Below, piece by piece: positions 36,202 to 45,113 of a stretch of 64,000 nucleotides of DNA (its first letter is position 1; each line of letters starts with the position of its first letter). The notes below the pieces were generated by a model that saw only the letters and a list, made by a program, of their open reading frames with translations, did no database searches and was not told the origin of the DNA. Source of the stretch: Desulfomicrobium orale DSM 12838 (lineage in GTDB: Bacteria > Desulfobacterota > Desulfovibrionia > Desulfovibrionales > Desulfomicrobiaceae); assembly GCF_001553625.1 (NCBI RefSeq), contig NZ_CP014230.1, positions 372,001-436,000 on the forward strand, given 5' to 3'. A program made the position numbers and the translations under genes.

Positions 36202-37274
36202 CCCTGCTCACCCGCTATTTTCTGCGCCAGAACATGGGGCTGTTGCTGCTGATCTGCGCCATCGGCCTTGGGACATACGTGTTTATCGATCTTTTCGACC
36301 GGCTGGACGATTTTCTGGACTCCGGCACGGGGCTTCAGGATGTTGTCGCGTACTTCATCTACCGCCTGCCCTTTATCCTGGCCCAGATTTTTCCGGCGGT
36401 CTTTTTGCTCGCGCTGGTCACCCAGTTCGGGCTTATGGCCCGCGGCAGGGAGCTGCTGGCCCTGGAAGCCTGCGCCGTTTCCTTTGGCGCGCTGTCCAGA
36501 AGCGTGCTGATTTACGCCCTGATCCTGTGCGGCGTGCAGCTTACACTTTCCGAATTTCTGGGGGTGCACGGACACAGGGCCGCCGACAGAATCTGGAACG
36601 AGGAGGTTCGCAATCGCCAGATGCAGAACCGGCGGCTGCACGACATCTGGTTCCGGGAGGAAAACAGGGTCGTGCATCTGTCTTCCGTCGTTCCGGCCCA
36701 AGAGGACGGCGCCGGCGTGGAGATATTCATGCTCGATCCGGCGTCCGGAGCAATCGACGAGATCGTGCGGGCCGAATCCTTTGAGGTTCAGCGCGGGGAA
36801 TGGGTGCTGAGCGGCGTCGAGCGGACCGTACCCGCCTCTTTTTCCGTCATCCGGGAAGATGCGCTGCGGCTGCGGATGGTGACTCCGCTGAAGAGTTTTC
36901 TGGTCATCGATCCCAAGGCCAGTCTGGAATCCCTGCCTTTGTGGCGGCTGGGAAGCGAGATCCGGCGGCTTCGGGATTCGGGCTCCAACATCGAGCGGCT
37001 GCTGACGGCCTGGCACACGAAGCTGGCCTATGCCGGCTCGGTGCTGATCATGGGGCTCATCGCTCTGGCCCTGGTTTCCGTGTCCGGCTCGCTCTATCTG
37101 ACCATACCGCTCGGCCTGGTGGTCACGTTCTGTTATCACGGCATGTTCGTGCTGTGTGTTTCGGCCGGGGAAAAAGGCCTTGCGCCGCCCTTTGCCGCGG
37201 CCTGGGGAGCCAACATCTTCTTTGCGGCCCTGGCCGGGGCCCGGATGTTCTGGGGCCGCGCGTGGCTTGGCTGA
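36198..37274 (+). CDS. lptG: LPS export permease LptG
   Basis: A 358-residue partner of LptF with the same 3-helix, jellyroll, 3-helix layout. It starts MTLLTRYFLRQNM, contains FPAVFLLALVTQFGLMARG in the second and third helices and ends with helices around SVLIMGLIALALVSV. It forms the heterodimeric membrane part of the LptBFG transporter. The start overlaps the lptF stop as ATGA. Of the two permeases this one is assigned G by order and by the short N-terminus. Confidence 0.9.
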   Translation: MTLLTRYFLRQNMGLLLLICAIGLGTYVFIDLFDRLDDFLDSGTGLQDVVAYFIYRLPFILAQIFPAVFLLALVTQFGLMARGRELLALEACAVSFGALSRSVLIYALILCGVQLTLSEFLGVHGHRAADRIWNEEVRNRQMQNRRLHDIWFREENRVVHLSSVVPAQEDGAGVEIFMLDPASGAIDEIVRAESFEVQRGEWVLSGVERTVPASFSVIREDALRLRMVTPLKSFLVIDPKASLESLPLWRLGSEIRRLRDSGSNIERLLTAWHTKLAYAGSVLIMGLIALALVSVSGSLYLTIPLGLVVTFCYHGMFVLCVSAGEKGLAPPFAAAWGANIFFAALAGARMFWGRAWLG

Positions 37275-37298
37275 TGCAAGGCCGTCACGGGAGGATCA

Positions 37299-37388
37299 AT
37301 GCTCTGGTGGATTACTCTAGGTGGATTTCTGCTGGGATGCGTGGTGGCTTACGCCATGATCCAGGGCGGTGGTCAGGACGAGGACTGA
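37299..37388 (+). CDS. Single-helix small membrane protein (29 aa)
   Basis: A 29-codon gene starting ATG 37299 behind a strong GGAGG site (4-base spacing). It encodes MLWWITLGGFLLGCVVAYAM followed by a short charged tail ending in Asp-Glu-Asp. Residues 2-20 form one membrane helix. It lies 24 bp after lptG and before the terminator, so it belongs to the lpt transcript. No family is recognised; the ribosome-binding site and hydrophobic pattern make it likely to be real. Confidence 0.55.
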   Translation: MLWWITLGGFLLGCVVAYAMIQGGGQDED

Positions 37389-37430
37389 TGTCAGGCCGCA
37401 CCGGCACGTGCTGATAATCGGGGTTGTCCG

Positions 37431-37480
37431 AAAACAGCAGGATGGCGGTAGCTTTTGACCTTTTTGCCGCCGTCCTGCTG
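37431..37480 (-). terminator. Terminator between converging lpt and flagellar-type operons
   Basis: CAGCAGGATGGCGG (37435-37448) pairs with CCGCCGTCCTGCTG (37467-37480) over 13 of 14 positions around an 18-nt loop. In the minus direction it is followed by TTTTCGG, giving a T tail for the operon at 37500-38454. The stem may also slow transcripts arriving from lptG. Confidence 0.65.
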
Positions 37481-37499
37481 TGGCTGAAATGATCGGGCG

Positions 37500-37844
37500 T
37501 TATCCCCTGCGGCTGACCAGCAGGCTGTTCATGGGTGTGACGATGGCGCTGCCCCGGTATCCGCCCAAGCGGCGGTTTTCGGAACGCAGGCGGAGCAACT
37601 CTTCCTTGAGGGAACGATGCAGGGCTCTGGCCTCGTGACGCAGGCGGGCGTTCATGTCCTGCAGCTTGGTCAGTTTGTCCAGAAACGCTTCCCGCTTCTC
37701 TCCGGGGCCAGCTTGGATGAAAGCATTGATGGCTTCCTCCCGCTCGGACAAAACGGCCGCCAGTCCTTCGGTATCCTCAGCGGCGAGATGCACCGCTTCC
37801 TGTCTGCCCAGATTCACAATCCGCTCAAACATATCCTCAGGCAT
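37500..37844 (-). CDS. FlgN/FliT-like flagellar chaperone (putative)
   Basis: A 114-residue helical protein with a long coiled-coil-prone region (about 5-90). It ends GGYRGSAIVTPMNSLLVSRR, which resembles the C-terminal ends of small flagellar export chaperones in Desulfovibrio-like bacteria. Such proteins hold hook-associated proteins or flagellin before export. The start overlaps the previous gene by 8 bp. The assignment rests on size, helical character and tail only. Confidence 0.45.
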   Translation of the reverse strand: MPEDMFERIVNLGRQEAVHLAAEDTEGLAAVLSEREEAINAFIQAGPGEKREAFLDKLTKLQDMNARLRHEARALHRSLKEELLRLRSENRRLGGYRGSAIVTPMNSLLVSRRG

Positions 37845-38454
37845 AGGCTGCCTCCCTGGTGGCGGTCTTCACCGCCTCCCGCAGGCCGGCCACAAGGTCC
37901 TTGGTCTTCCGCACCAGGGGCAGGTACTCGTACTCGAGCAGGTCGGCGAGCAGAATCCAGTCCTCGTTTTCCTGAATCTCGATCATCTCCGAAAAAAGCT
38001 GGGAAAGACTGTCCAGCGTACCGTCCTGGTCCAGAGCGGAATCCACCGCGAATTCCCCCCTCAGCACGGCGACCATGGACAGAAAGTCGCGGTTCACTGC
38101 CAGCAGGTCGGAATAGAGTTCGAGGGCCATGCCGTCTTCGGCCAGGCGAAAATATTCCGCCACCTGGCTGCCGGCCCTGTCCATCAGGGTGACCACCTTG
38201 TAGAGTTCCTGAGTGATGTTCCGGGCCATTTCCCCGGCCGTCACGGAGACGATTTCCACCCGCTCGATGGCGTCTGTTTCCATGTCCTCGGCCTGATGCG
38301 GATAGATTTCCGAAAAAGCCTCGTCGTTGACCAGAACATCGGTGACCACCCGCTGCCGCATGCGGTCGTCCGCCATGACCTGTTCTATGATTTGTTCGAG
38401 ATTCTCGAAATGCCGAACTTCAAGGGCGCTGCGCTGGCCGTCGATGATAATCAT
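37837..38454 (-). CDS. Conserved-looking hypothetical protein (205 aa)
   Basis: A 205-residue acidic, helix-rich soluble protein starting MIIIDGQRSALEVRHFENLE; no signal peptide and no catalytic motif are seen. AGAGGA precedes the start. It is translationally coupled to the chaperone-like gene downstream (8-bp overlap) and lies 55 bp after the GT9 glycosyltransferase. The three genes probably form one unit. A flagellar or flagellin-modification role is possible from context but not shown by the sequence. Confidence 0.6.
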   Translation of the reverse strand: MIIIDGQRSALEVRHFENLEQIIEQVMADDRMRQRVVTDVLVNDEAFSEIYPHQAEDMETDAIERVEIVSVTAGEMARNITQELYKVVTLMDRAGSQVAEYFRLAEDGMALELYSDLLAVNRDFLSMVAVLRGEFAVDSALDQDGTLDSLSQLFSEMIEIQENEDWILLADLLEYEYLPLVRKTKDLVAGLREAVKTATREAAYA

Positions 38455-38509
38455 GTATCTGTCCTCTTTTCTGGGTTTATTTTGCCTATGCGGCCTTATT
38501 TATCAACAA

Positions 38510-40030
38510 TCATGCCAGACTCATGCAGCTCTGGAAAAGTGCCGTCAGGGCGCGGTATTGCCCGCACAGGTTCACGAATTCGTCCATGCGGGATTCCTCC
38601 GTCCACTGGTATTTCCACATGGGCCCCAGCACCCCCAGAGCCGGGCTTCGCTCCAGTACATCCTGCAATGTCTGGCAGTTCAGCAGAAATTTCCGGCGCA
38701 GGGCGTCGACGGGCCGCAGCGCGAGCAGCCTGGCCTGCTCCTCCACCAGGGTCAGCAGCAGGGTGCAGCGTTCCAGCTCCCGTGCAAGGCCAGTCCAGAA
38801 TTCTCCTTGGACCAGCCGGGGGGCGACGGGGGAATTGTCCCTGTCAAAAAAACGGCGATATACGTCGCGCTGCATGCCGATCCACCGGCTTCTGTCCGCC
38901 CCGTCATGGCCGGACAGGGAAAAAAGTTCCATGAACCCCTGTGCGTCCCGTCTGGCCTGCCATGCGCGGGCGCCCAGGCCTTGGGGGATCTTCCAGCTTT
39001 CTCCACCGAGCCGGGCCGCGATGGTCTCGCCCAGCAGGCCGGGGTCGATCCGTTCCCGGCAGGCCAGGGCATGCGGGCATTTCTCTCCGAAAGAACACGG
39101 ATGGCAGTCCATGTCCGGCTCAAGAGAAAGACTGCCTTCCAGACAGGGGCCCGTGTCGAAGGGCTGGGCCGTGCCCAGAAAAACCGCCGCCACCGGAACG
39201 CCGAGCCCCGCTGCCAGATGCATGGTGCCTGTGTCGTTGGTCAGCAGCAGCTCCGTTTCGAGCAGCACGGCGGCCAGGGTTTCGAGATCCGTCGCGCCTG
39301 TGAGGTCGAGAAAGGGATAGTCGGCCCGGGCCGCGAATTCCCGCCCCAAATGGGATTCCGCCGCGCTGCCCAGCAGTACCGGGGAGCGCCCGCTTCGCTC
39401 CCGGATCACGCGTCCAGCGCGGACAAAGGCGGAAACGGGCCAGCGCCGGTAGTCCTGACTGGCCCCGAGCTGAAAAGCCACCGCCGGCCCTTCCAGTCCG
39501 GCCAGCAGGGACCGCGCCCGCTCCCGTGCGGCCGGAGAGGGTTTCTTCAGCGGCAGTGGAGCGGGAGGCACGTTCGCCACCCGCGCGAAAAGATCCGCCA
39601 GATTGAAAGGGCTGCATCCCCGGTAGGCGGAAGCCGCCTGTAGGAAAGCGGCCCACAGGCCGGAATAGGTGCCGAAACCCAGCCGGTCCAGGCCGAATCC
39701 CAGATGTTCCCGGCCGCTTAAGCAGCGAGACAGCACCCGCGCCGGAAGGGTCGGGGTCAGATTGACGATCCGGTCCCATGTGCCGGCTTCGGTGCTCCAG
39801 GCGGCCAGAGCGGCCACGGCTTTCGGCCAGCTCCGATCGAGCAGAGCCAGAAACTTGGCTCCGGGCACGGCAAGCACCTGATCCAGATCCCGCAGCAGAA
39901 CCGTTGCGCCCTGGAAGGTGTCCAGACAGGCCAGGGCCACGTGCCCGCCCAGATCCCGCAGCCCGCTCAGCACGGGCTGGGTCTGAAGCAGGTCTCCGAA
40001 CCGGGTCAGATTGATGACGAGAGTGCGCAT
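38510..40030 (-). CDS. Glycosyltransferase family 9 (heptosyltransferase-like) with C-terminal extension
   Basis: A 506-residue protein. Residues 1-370 match family 9: the N-terminal MRTLVINLTRFGDLLQTQPV, the donor-domain FQLGASQDYRRWP and the sugar-nucleotide motif LLTNDTGTMHLAAGLGVP. The family is normally about 350 residues; the last 140 residues are an extra helical region (IGMQRDVYRRFF onward). A Cys cluster (CHPCSFGEKCPHALAC, about 325-340) resembles those of other GT9 proteins in this group. I chose ATG 40030 behind GGAGGAA. It could build LPS core or glycosylate a flagellar protein, given its neighbours. Confidence 0.85.
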   Translation of the reverse strand: MRTLVINLTRFGDLLQTQPVLSGLRDLGGHVALACLDTFQGATVLLRDLDQVLAVPGAKFLALLDRSWPKAVAALAAWSTEAGTWDRIVNLTPTLPARVLSRCLSGREHLGFGLDRLGFGTYSGLWAAFLQAASAYRGCSPFNLADLFARVANVPPAPLPLKKPSPAARERARSLLAGLEGPAVAFQLGASQDYRRWPVSAFVRAGRVIRERSGRSPVLLGSAAESHLGREFAARADYPFLDLTGATDLETLAAVLLETELLLTNDTGTMHLAAGLGVPVAAVFLGTAQPFDTGPCLEGSLSLEPDMDCHPCSFGEKCPHALACRERIDPGLLGETIAARLGGESWKIPQGLGARAWQARRDAQGFMELFSLSGHDGADRSRWIGMQRDVYRRFFDRDNSPVAPRLVQGEFWTGLARELERCTLLLTLVEEQARLLALRPVDALRRKFLLNCQTLQDVLERSPALGVLGPMWKYQWTEESRMDEFVNLCGQYRALTALFQSCMSLA

Positions 40031-40139
40031 GGTTCCTCCGGCTAACAAGAGACATGCCAACGGCTCAAGGGAATCGGCGGCGGTCCGCCCTTGCGCTCCC
40101 GCCAAAGGGACCGTAGGAGGCTTGCCGAGGAGTCAACAT

Positions 40140-40784
40140 ATGAAACCATCCCTCGCTTTTGGCATCAAAACCCTGCTTATCATGGCCGCGGCCGTAGGTC
40201 TGGCCTTTCTGTTCGACGCCGCACGGCAGGAAACGCTTCGTATCGCCTCTCCCGAACCTGCTGCGCCGGCCCCGGAGCACGTTCCGGCCAGCCGGGACAT
40301 TTCCCTGAACGACGCCGAAGCCCTGTACCGCTCGGGGCAGGCCGTTTTTCTCGACGCCCGCGATCCGGACCTTTATGAGGGCGGGCACATCGAAGGCGCG
40401 CTCTCGCTGCCGCCCTTCGTCTTCACGCGGGAGTTTCCGGCCATCCGCGAACGGCTGGAGCAGAAAACCGTCATCACTTATTGCGACGGCGAATTCTGCG
40501 AGCTGAGCCACGAGCTGGCGGATCAGCTCTCGGCGGCGGGAGTGTCCGGCGTCCGGGTACTCAGAAACGGCTGGGCCCTGTGGCGGGACCACGAGCTGCC
40601 TACGGCGGCCGGGCCTGTCCCCGCGCCGGATGCCGGTATGACGGACATGTCCGGCTCCGTACCGCCAGAGGATTCCGCACCGGTGGACGGCGGCCAGGCC
40701 GGGATGCATCCTTCCGGGGAAGCCGGAATGCCCGCGCCGGATGATCAATTTCCTACCAGCCCCAACGCTTCGGAGGTGCCATGA
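40140..40784 (+). CDS. Membrane-anchored or exported rhodanese-domain protein
   Basis: A 214-residue protein. Residues 5-27 are a signal anchor (TLLIMAAAVGLAFLFDAA). A rhodanese domain follows (about 50-155) with DARDPDLYEGGHIEGA and active-site loop TYCDGEFCELS. The last 55 residues are low-complexity, rich in Pro, Gly, Asp and Met. The start ATG 40140 has GAGGAG upstream. It overlaps the MauE-like gene by 4 bp (ATGA). Together they probably handle periplasmic sulfur or thiol redox chemistry (inference from the pair). Confidence 0.8.
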   Translation: MKPSLAFGIKTLLIMAAAVGLAFLFDAARQETLRIASPEPAAPAPEHVPASRDISLNDAEALYRSGQAVFLDARDPDLYEGGHIEGALSLPPFVFTREFPAIRERLEQKTVITYCDGEFCELSHELADQLSAAGVSGVRVLRNGWALWRDHELPTAAGPVPAPDAGMTDMSGSVPPEDSAPVDGGQAGMHPSGEAGMPAPDDQFPTSPNASEVP

Positions 40785-41260
40785 GCACGCCCGCGCATTC
40801 CCTGCGCCTGATTCTGGCCCTGATTTTCACCGCTGCGGCCATCCCCAAGATTCTGGACCCGGCGGCCTTCACCCAGAGCGTGGCCGGGTACCAGCTTCTG
40901 CCGGACGCGCTGGTCCGGTTCACGGTTCTGACTCTGCCCTGGCTGGAAGTCTTGCTGGCCATCCTGCTGGTTTGCCAGGTCTGCACGGGCCCGGCCCTTT
41001 TTCTGACCAATCTGCTGCTCGCCGTCTTCTTGGCCGCGCTGGGAAGCGCCCATCTGCGCGGACTCGATGTGGACTGTGGCTGCTTCGGTTCCTCGGCGCC
41101 CGCCAGCATGACTTGGTACCTGATCCGCGACGTGATTTTTCTGACCCTCGGACTGGCCGCGGCCTGGCTGTACCGCCGGGAAAATCCTTCCCGGGAAAGG
41201 ACCGTCTGTGCGGCCGAACCCGTCATGGATACCGAAGAAGCGCCCGCAACGACAGATTGA
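40781..41260 (+). CDS. MauE/DoxX-type membrane protein with CGCFG motif
   Basis: A 159-residue four-helix membrane protein of the MauE/DoxX superfamily (helices around LRLILALIFTAAAIPKIL, LEVLLAILLVCQV, LFLTNLLLAVFLAALG and IFLTLGLAAAWL). The conserved VDCGCFGS motif in the loop before the last helix carries the paired cysteines of the MauE-like subgroup, thought to work in disulfide or thiol transfer. The gene is coupled to the rhodanese gene. The function is likely redox support for a periplasmic protein; the substrate is unknown. Confidence 0.8.
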   Translation: MSTPAHSLRLILALIFTAAAIPKILDPAAFTQSVAGYQLLPDALVRFTVLTLPWLEVLLAILLVCQVCTGPALFLTNLLLAVFLAALGSAHLRGLDVDCGCFGSSAPASMTWYLIRDVIFLTLGLAAAWLYRRENPSRERTVCAAEPVMDTEEAPATTD

Positions 41261-41333
41261 GCGGGGACGCCGCATCTCTTTCCGGAAAGCGATCCTGCCT
41301 GCCCGTTTTCCGGGCGGATTCCAAGGAGCACAC

Positions 41334-41870
41334 ATGCTTGACCGCGCCGCCGCTCTGGCCCTGATAGACGATTCCATGCTGGTTCATTCCCTGGAAACGG
41401 AAGCCGTCTTGCGCGCTCTGGCCCTGCGTCTGGGGCACGACCCCGAACTCTGGGGGCTGACCGGGCTGCTGCACGATCTGGATTATCCCGAAACCAGGGA
41501 CCTCCCCCAGAGACATGGGCTGGAGACCGCCGCACGGCTGGCCGGACAGATGCCCGAGGAAGCCCTTCTGGCCATCAGCCGCCATAATGACATGAACGGC
41601 AGCCAGCCCCGGACCGTGCTGGATTTCGCCCTGCGCTGCGGGGAGACGGTGACCGGCCTGATCCATGCCGCCGCCCTGGTCCGGCCCACGCGCCTGCGCG
41701 GCATGGAGGCCAAAAGTCTGCGCAAGAAGATGAAGGACAAGGCCTTTGCGGCCACGGTCTGCCGCCGGACCATCGGCGAGTGCGAACACCTGGGGCTGGA
41801 GCTGAACGAGTTTCTGACCCTGGCCATCGAGGCCGTCGCGCGGATCGAGGGCGACGTGGGCCTGGCCTAG
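41334..41870 (+). CDS. HD-domain metal-dependent phosphohydrolase family protein
   Basis: A 178-residue HD-superfamily protein. The metal-binding His/Asp set is visible as H18 in MLVHSLETEAVLRAL, then LTGLLHDLDYPE (the HD pair) and later HGLETAARLA and SRHND. The domain fills the protein. AAGGAG precedes ATG 41334. It is 6 bp upstream of recC and may share its promoter. Such stand-alone HD proteins act on nucleotides or other phosphoesters; the substrate cannot be told. Confidence 0.8.
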   Translation: MLDRAAALALIDDSMLVHSLETEAVLRALALRLGHDPELWGLTGLLHDLDYPETRDLPQRHGLETAARLAGQMPEEALLAISRHNDMNGSQPRTVLDFALRCGETVTGLIHAAALVRPTRLRGMEAKSLRKKMKDKAFAATVCRRTIGECEHLGLELNEFLTLAIEAVARIEGDVGLA

Positions 41871-41876
41871 ACGGCC

Positions 41877-44800
41877 ATGCGCCATTTTTTCCTGTACACC
41901 TCGAATCGTCTGGAACATCTGGCGCTCGTGCTGGCCCAGGTCACGGCCGAGCCCCTCGATCCCATGCGTCCCGAGACCATTCTGGTCCAGTCCGCGGGCA
42001 TGCAGCGCTGGGTGTCCATGCAGCTGGCCCGCGAACACGGCGTCTGGGCCAATGCCCGTTTTCCCTTTCCCGTCGCTTTTGCCTACGATCTGGCCCGCGC
42101 CCTCCTGCCCGGCCTGCCCGAGGAATACCCTCTGTCTCAGGAACGGATGCTCTGGCGCGTGGCGAGCCTTCTGCCCGGTCTGGCCGACAGGCCGGAATTC
42201 GCGTCGGTCAGACGCTATCTGGACGGCGCGGACACGCTCAAGCTGATTCAGCTCGCCCGGAAAATCGCCTTCCATTTCGATCAGTATCTGATCTTTCGTC
42301 CCCGCTGGGCGGCCCTCTGGGAGTCCGGCCGGACCTGCGGGGAAACGCACGGCGACCCCGGCGCGGAAGCCTGGCAGGCCGTCCTGTGGCGGGAAACGGC
42401 CAAAGGCCGCGAACAGGAGCATCGTGCGGCCCTGCTGCGGCGGGTCATGGAGGCGCTGCGGCAAAAACCCGCCGTCCTGCCGCCGCGCCTGTCCGTGTTC
42501 GGCATTTCCACCCTGCCGCCCGCGTATCTGGATCTTCTGCTGGCTCTGGCCGAACATGTTCCCGTGCACATGTTTCTGCTCAGCCCGTCCCGCCAGTACT
42601 GGGGCGATTTGCCCGGACAGCGGGAACGCCTGCGGGAGTACCGCTTACTGACTGAGCACGGCGTACCGCCGCAGGAGGAGGTCGAAAACCCTCTGGCCGG
42701 ACTGGGCGCGCTTGGGCGGGACTTTCACGATCTGCTGGCCGCCGGCGGCGTGGAGGAAATGCCGCTGTACCGGGATTTCTCCGCCCCGCGCACGCTGCTG
42801 GAGCACGTCCAGCAGGATCTTCTGGAGCTTTCGCCCGTGCCGGGCTCCCTGCCCGATCTGGACGGCGAATCCATTCAGGTTCACTGCTGCCACAGCCCCA
42901 TGCGTGAAATGGAGACGCTTCAGGACATCATTCTGGACCGTCTGCAGCGCGACGAAACCCTGACCCCGCGGGACATACTGATCATGGCCCCGGACATGGA
43001 CCTCTACGCGCCTTTCATCCAGACCGTGTTCGGCGCGCCCGAGGACCCGTCCCGTTTCCTGCCTTTTTCCATGGCCGACCGCAGACCGTCCCAGACGCAG
43101 ACCCACGCCCGTCTCCTGCTGGAACTTCTGGAATTCGGCCTCTCCCGTTTCGAGGCCACGGCCGTGCTGGATCTGCTGGAAGCTCCGGCCATCCGCCAGG
43201 CGCTTCAGCTGGACGAAACGGATGTTTCGCGCATCAGGGAATGGGTGGACGAGGCCAGAATCCGCTGGGGCGCGGATCCGGACTTTCAGTCCCAAACCGG
43301 AGGCGTCCTCTACCCTCAGAACACCTGGGAACAGGGGCTGGCCCGGCTCTTTTTGGGATACATGACCGGCCCCGGCGGCTTGCCGGTGCGGGGAGTTTCC
43401 CCGCTGGGGCCCCTCGGCGGAGACGATCAGGAACTGCTGGGGCGTCTTGCGGCCTTTCTGGACCAGCTCCGCCAGATGCGGGATTTTCTGGGTATCCCGG
43501 CCGGGGCTGGAGAATGGCGGCAGCGCCTGCTGTGGATGCTGGACACCTTCTTCCCCCGGGACAGGGACACGGTGGATGTCCTGTGCGGCCTGCGCCAGTC
43601 CGTCACGGCTCTGGTCCAGGCCATGAGCGTCGGCGCGCCGGAAATCATTGTGGACAGCCGGGCCATGCTGCACCTGCTGCGCGAGAGGCTGGACGCGGCT
43701 CCGGCCGAGGGCGGCTTTCTGAGTTCGGGGCTGACCTTTTGCGGTCTGCGTCCCATGCGGGCCATTCCGTTTCGGGTCATCTGCCTGGCCGGGCTGTCCT
43801 CCACGGGCTTTCCGCGTCAGGATACCCGCCCCGGGTTCGATCTCATGGCCGCCTCGCCCCGCCCCGGAGACCGCAGCCTGCGCGACGACGACAGGTACCT
43901 GTTTCTGGAAAGCCTGATCTCCGCGCGGGACGCCCTCATTCTGACCTATCCCGGCCTTTCTCCCAGGGACAACAGCGAGTCGCCCCCGTCGGTACTGGTG
44001 TCCGAACTTCTGGATTATCTGGACAGCCGCGCCCGGGTGTCCGGCTGGCTGCCGTCCGAGGCTCTGGTCACTCGCCACCGGCTGCAGGGCTTTCATCCCG
44101 ACTATTTCCGCTCCGGCAGCCCTCTTTTTTCCTTTTCCGAACAGAACTGCCGGGGAGCCAGGGCCTTGTGCGGCCAGCCCGTGTCCCGGCCCTTTTTTCC
44201 GGCGGATGCGTTCCCGGAGGTCTGGCCGGCTTCCTGCCCGGAGATTTCTCTGGGCGAGCTGGAAGATTTTCTGAGTCACCCCGTGCGCTGCCTGCTCCGC
44301 ACCCTGGGGGTACGGCCTGCCATGCCGGACGGGGAAATTCCGGATGAAGAACCGCTGGCCGTGCCGGACGGTCTGGACGGGTTCGGCCTGAATCAGGACC
44401 TGCTGAATTTCATGCTGGCCGGAAATCCGCCGGAATCCGCCGTGCGGGAGCGGCTGCGCGCCGGACAGGGCCTGCCGCCCGGCCCGGCCGGACAGGAGGC
44501 CATCCGGGAAATGTATGCCCAGGTCAGCGATCAGGCCGCCCGGATACGGATGGAGCAGGGCGGGGAAAAGCCTGTTTTCCACGATTTGGCGCTCGATCTG
44601 GGTACATGCCGGATAACGGCCAGACTGCCCCTGCTGGCGGGCGGAGCGGGGTGGCGCATGGTCGCCTTCCGGGCCGTCAAACTCAAAGGGGCGGACATGC
44701 TCCGGCTCTGGGTCCGCCATCTGGCGGCCGGGGCTGCCGGGCTTTCCGCCGCATCGGTCCATGTGGCCAGAGATGACATTTTCACGGCCCCGGAGGTGTC

Positions 44801-45113
44801 TAAGGAGCAGGCCGCGCGCATCCTGCGGGATCTGGTCCGGCTGCGAATGTCGGGCATGAGCGCGCCGCTGCCTCTTTTTCCCCGCGCGTCCCTGATTTAC
44901 GCCCGCAGACGCTTCGACGCGAAAAACGGCGATATGGAAAGCGCTCTGAACGAGGCCCGGAAAGACTGGCTGGGGGGCTATTCCACCCGCGCCGAGCGGG
45001 AAGACCCGTTCCTGCGCGCCGCATACCGGGACGCCGAACCCGACTGGGAAGCCTTCGCGGCCGTGACCGAAGCCGTGTACGGCCCGCTGCTTGGAGGCGA
45101 TCGTGATCCGTGA
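41877..45113 (+). CDS. recC: Exodeoxyribonuclease V subunit RecC
   Basis: A 1078-residue protein of RecC length and layout. It opens with YTSNRLEHLALVLAQV and VQSAGMQRWVSMQLA, the conserved RecC start, followed by the helicase-like but inactive domains and a degenerate nuclease-like C-terminus (VRLRMSGMSAPLPLFP). RecC binds DNA ends with RecB and recognises Chi in E. coli. It overlaps recB by 11 bp. Codon bias and GC content match the surrounding core genes. Confidence 0.9.
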   Translation: MRHFFLYTSNRLEHLALVLAQVTAEPLDPMRPETILVQSAGMQRWVSMQLAREHGVWANARFPFPVAFAYDLARALLPGLPEEYPLSQERMLWRVASLLPGLADRPEFASVRRYLDGADTLKLIQLARKIAFHFDQYLIFRPRWAALWESGRTCGETHGDPGAEAWQAVLWRETAKGREQEHRAALLRRVMEALRQKPAVLPPRLSVFGISTLPPAYLDLLLALAEHVPVHMFLLSPSRQYWGDLPGQRERLREYRLLTEHGVPPQEEVENPLAGLGALGRDFHDLLAAGGVEEMPLYRDFSAPRTLLEHVQQDLLELSPVPGSLPDLDGESIQVHCCHSPMREMETLQDIILDRLQRDETLTPRDILIMAPDMDLYAPFIQTVFGAPEDPSRFLPFSMADRRPSQTQTHARLLLELLEFGLSRFEATAVLDLLEAPAIRQALQLDETDVSRIREWVDEARIRWGADPDFQSQTGGVLYPQNTWEQGLARLFLGYMTGPGGLPVRGVSPLGPLGGDDQELLGRLAAFLDQLRQMRDFLGIPAGAGEWRQRLLWMLDTFFPRDRDTVDVLCGLRQSVTALVQAMSVGAPEIIVDSRAMLHLLRERLDAAPAEGGFLSSGLTFCGLRPMRAIPFRVICLAGLSSTGFPRQDTRPGFDLMAASPRPGDRSLRDDDRYLFLESLISARDALILTYPGLSPRDNSESPPSVLVSELLDYLDSRARVSGWLPSEALVTRHRLQGFHPDYFRSGSPLFSFSEQNCRGARALCGQPVSRPFFPADAFPEVWPASCPEISLGELEDFLSHPVRCLLRTLGVRPAMPDGEIPDEEPLAVPDGLDGFGLNQDLLNFMLAGNPPESAVRERLRAGQGLPPGPAGQEAIREMYAQVSDQAARIRMEQGGEKPVFHDLALDLGTCRITARLPLLAGGAGWRMVAFRAVKLKGADMLRLWVRHLAAGAAGLSAASVHVARDDIFTAPEVSKEQAARILRDLVRLRMSGMSAPLPLFPRASLIYARRRFDAKNGDMESALNEARKDWLGGYSTRAEREDPFLRAAYRDAEPDWEAFAAVTEAVYGPLLGGDRDP

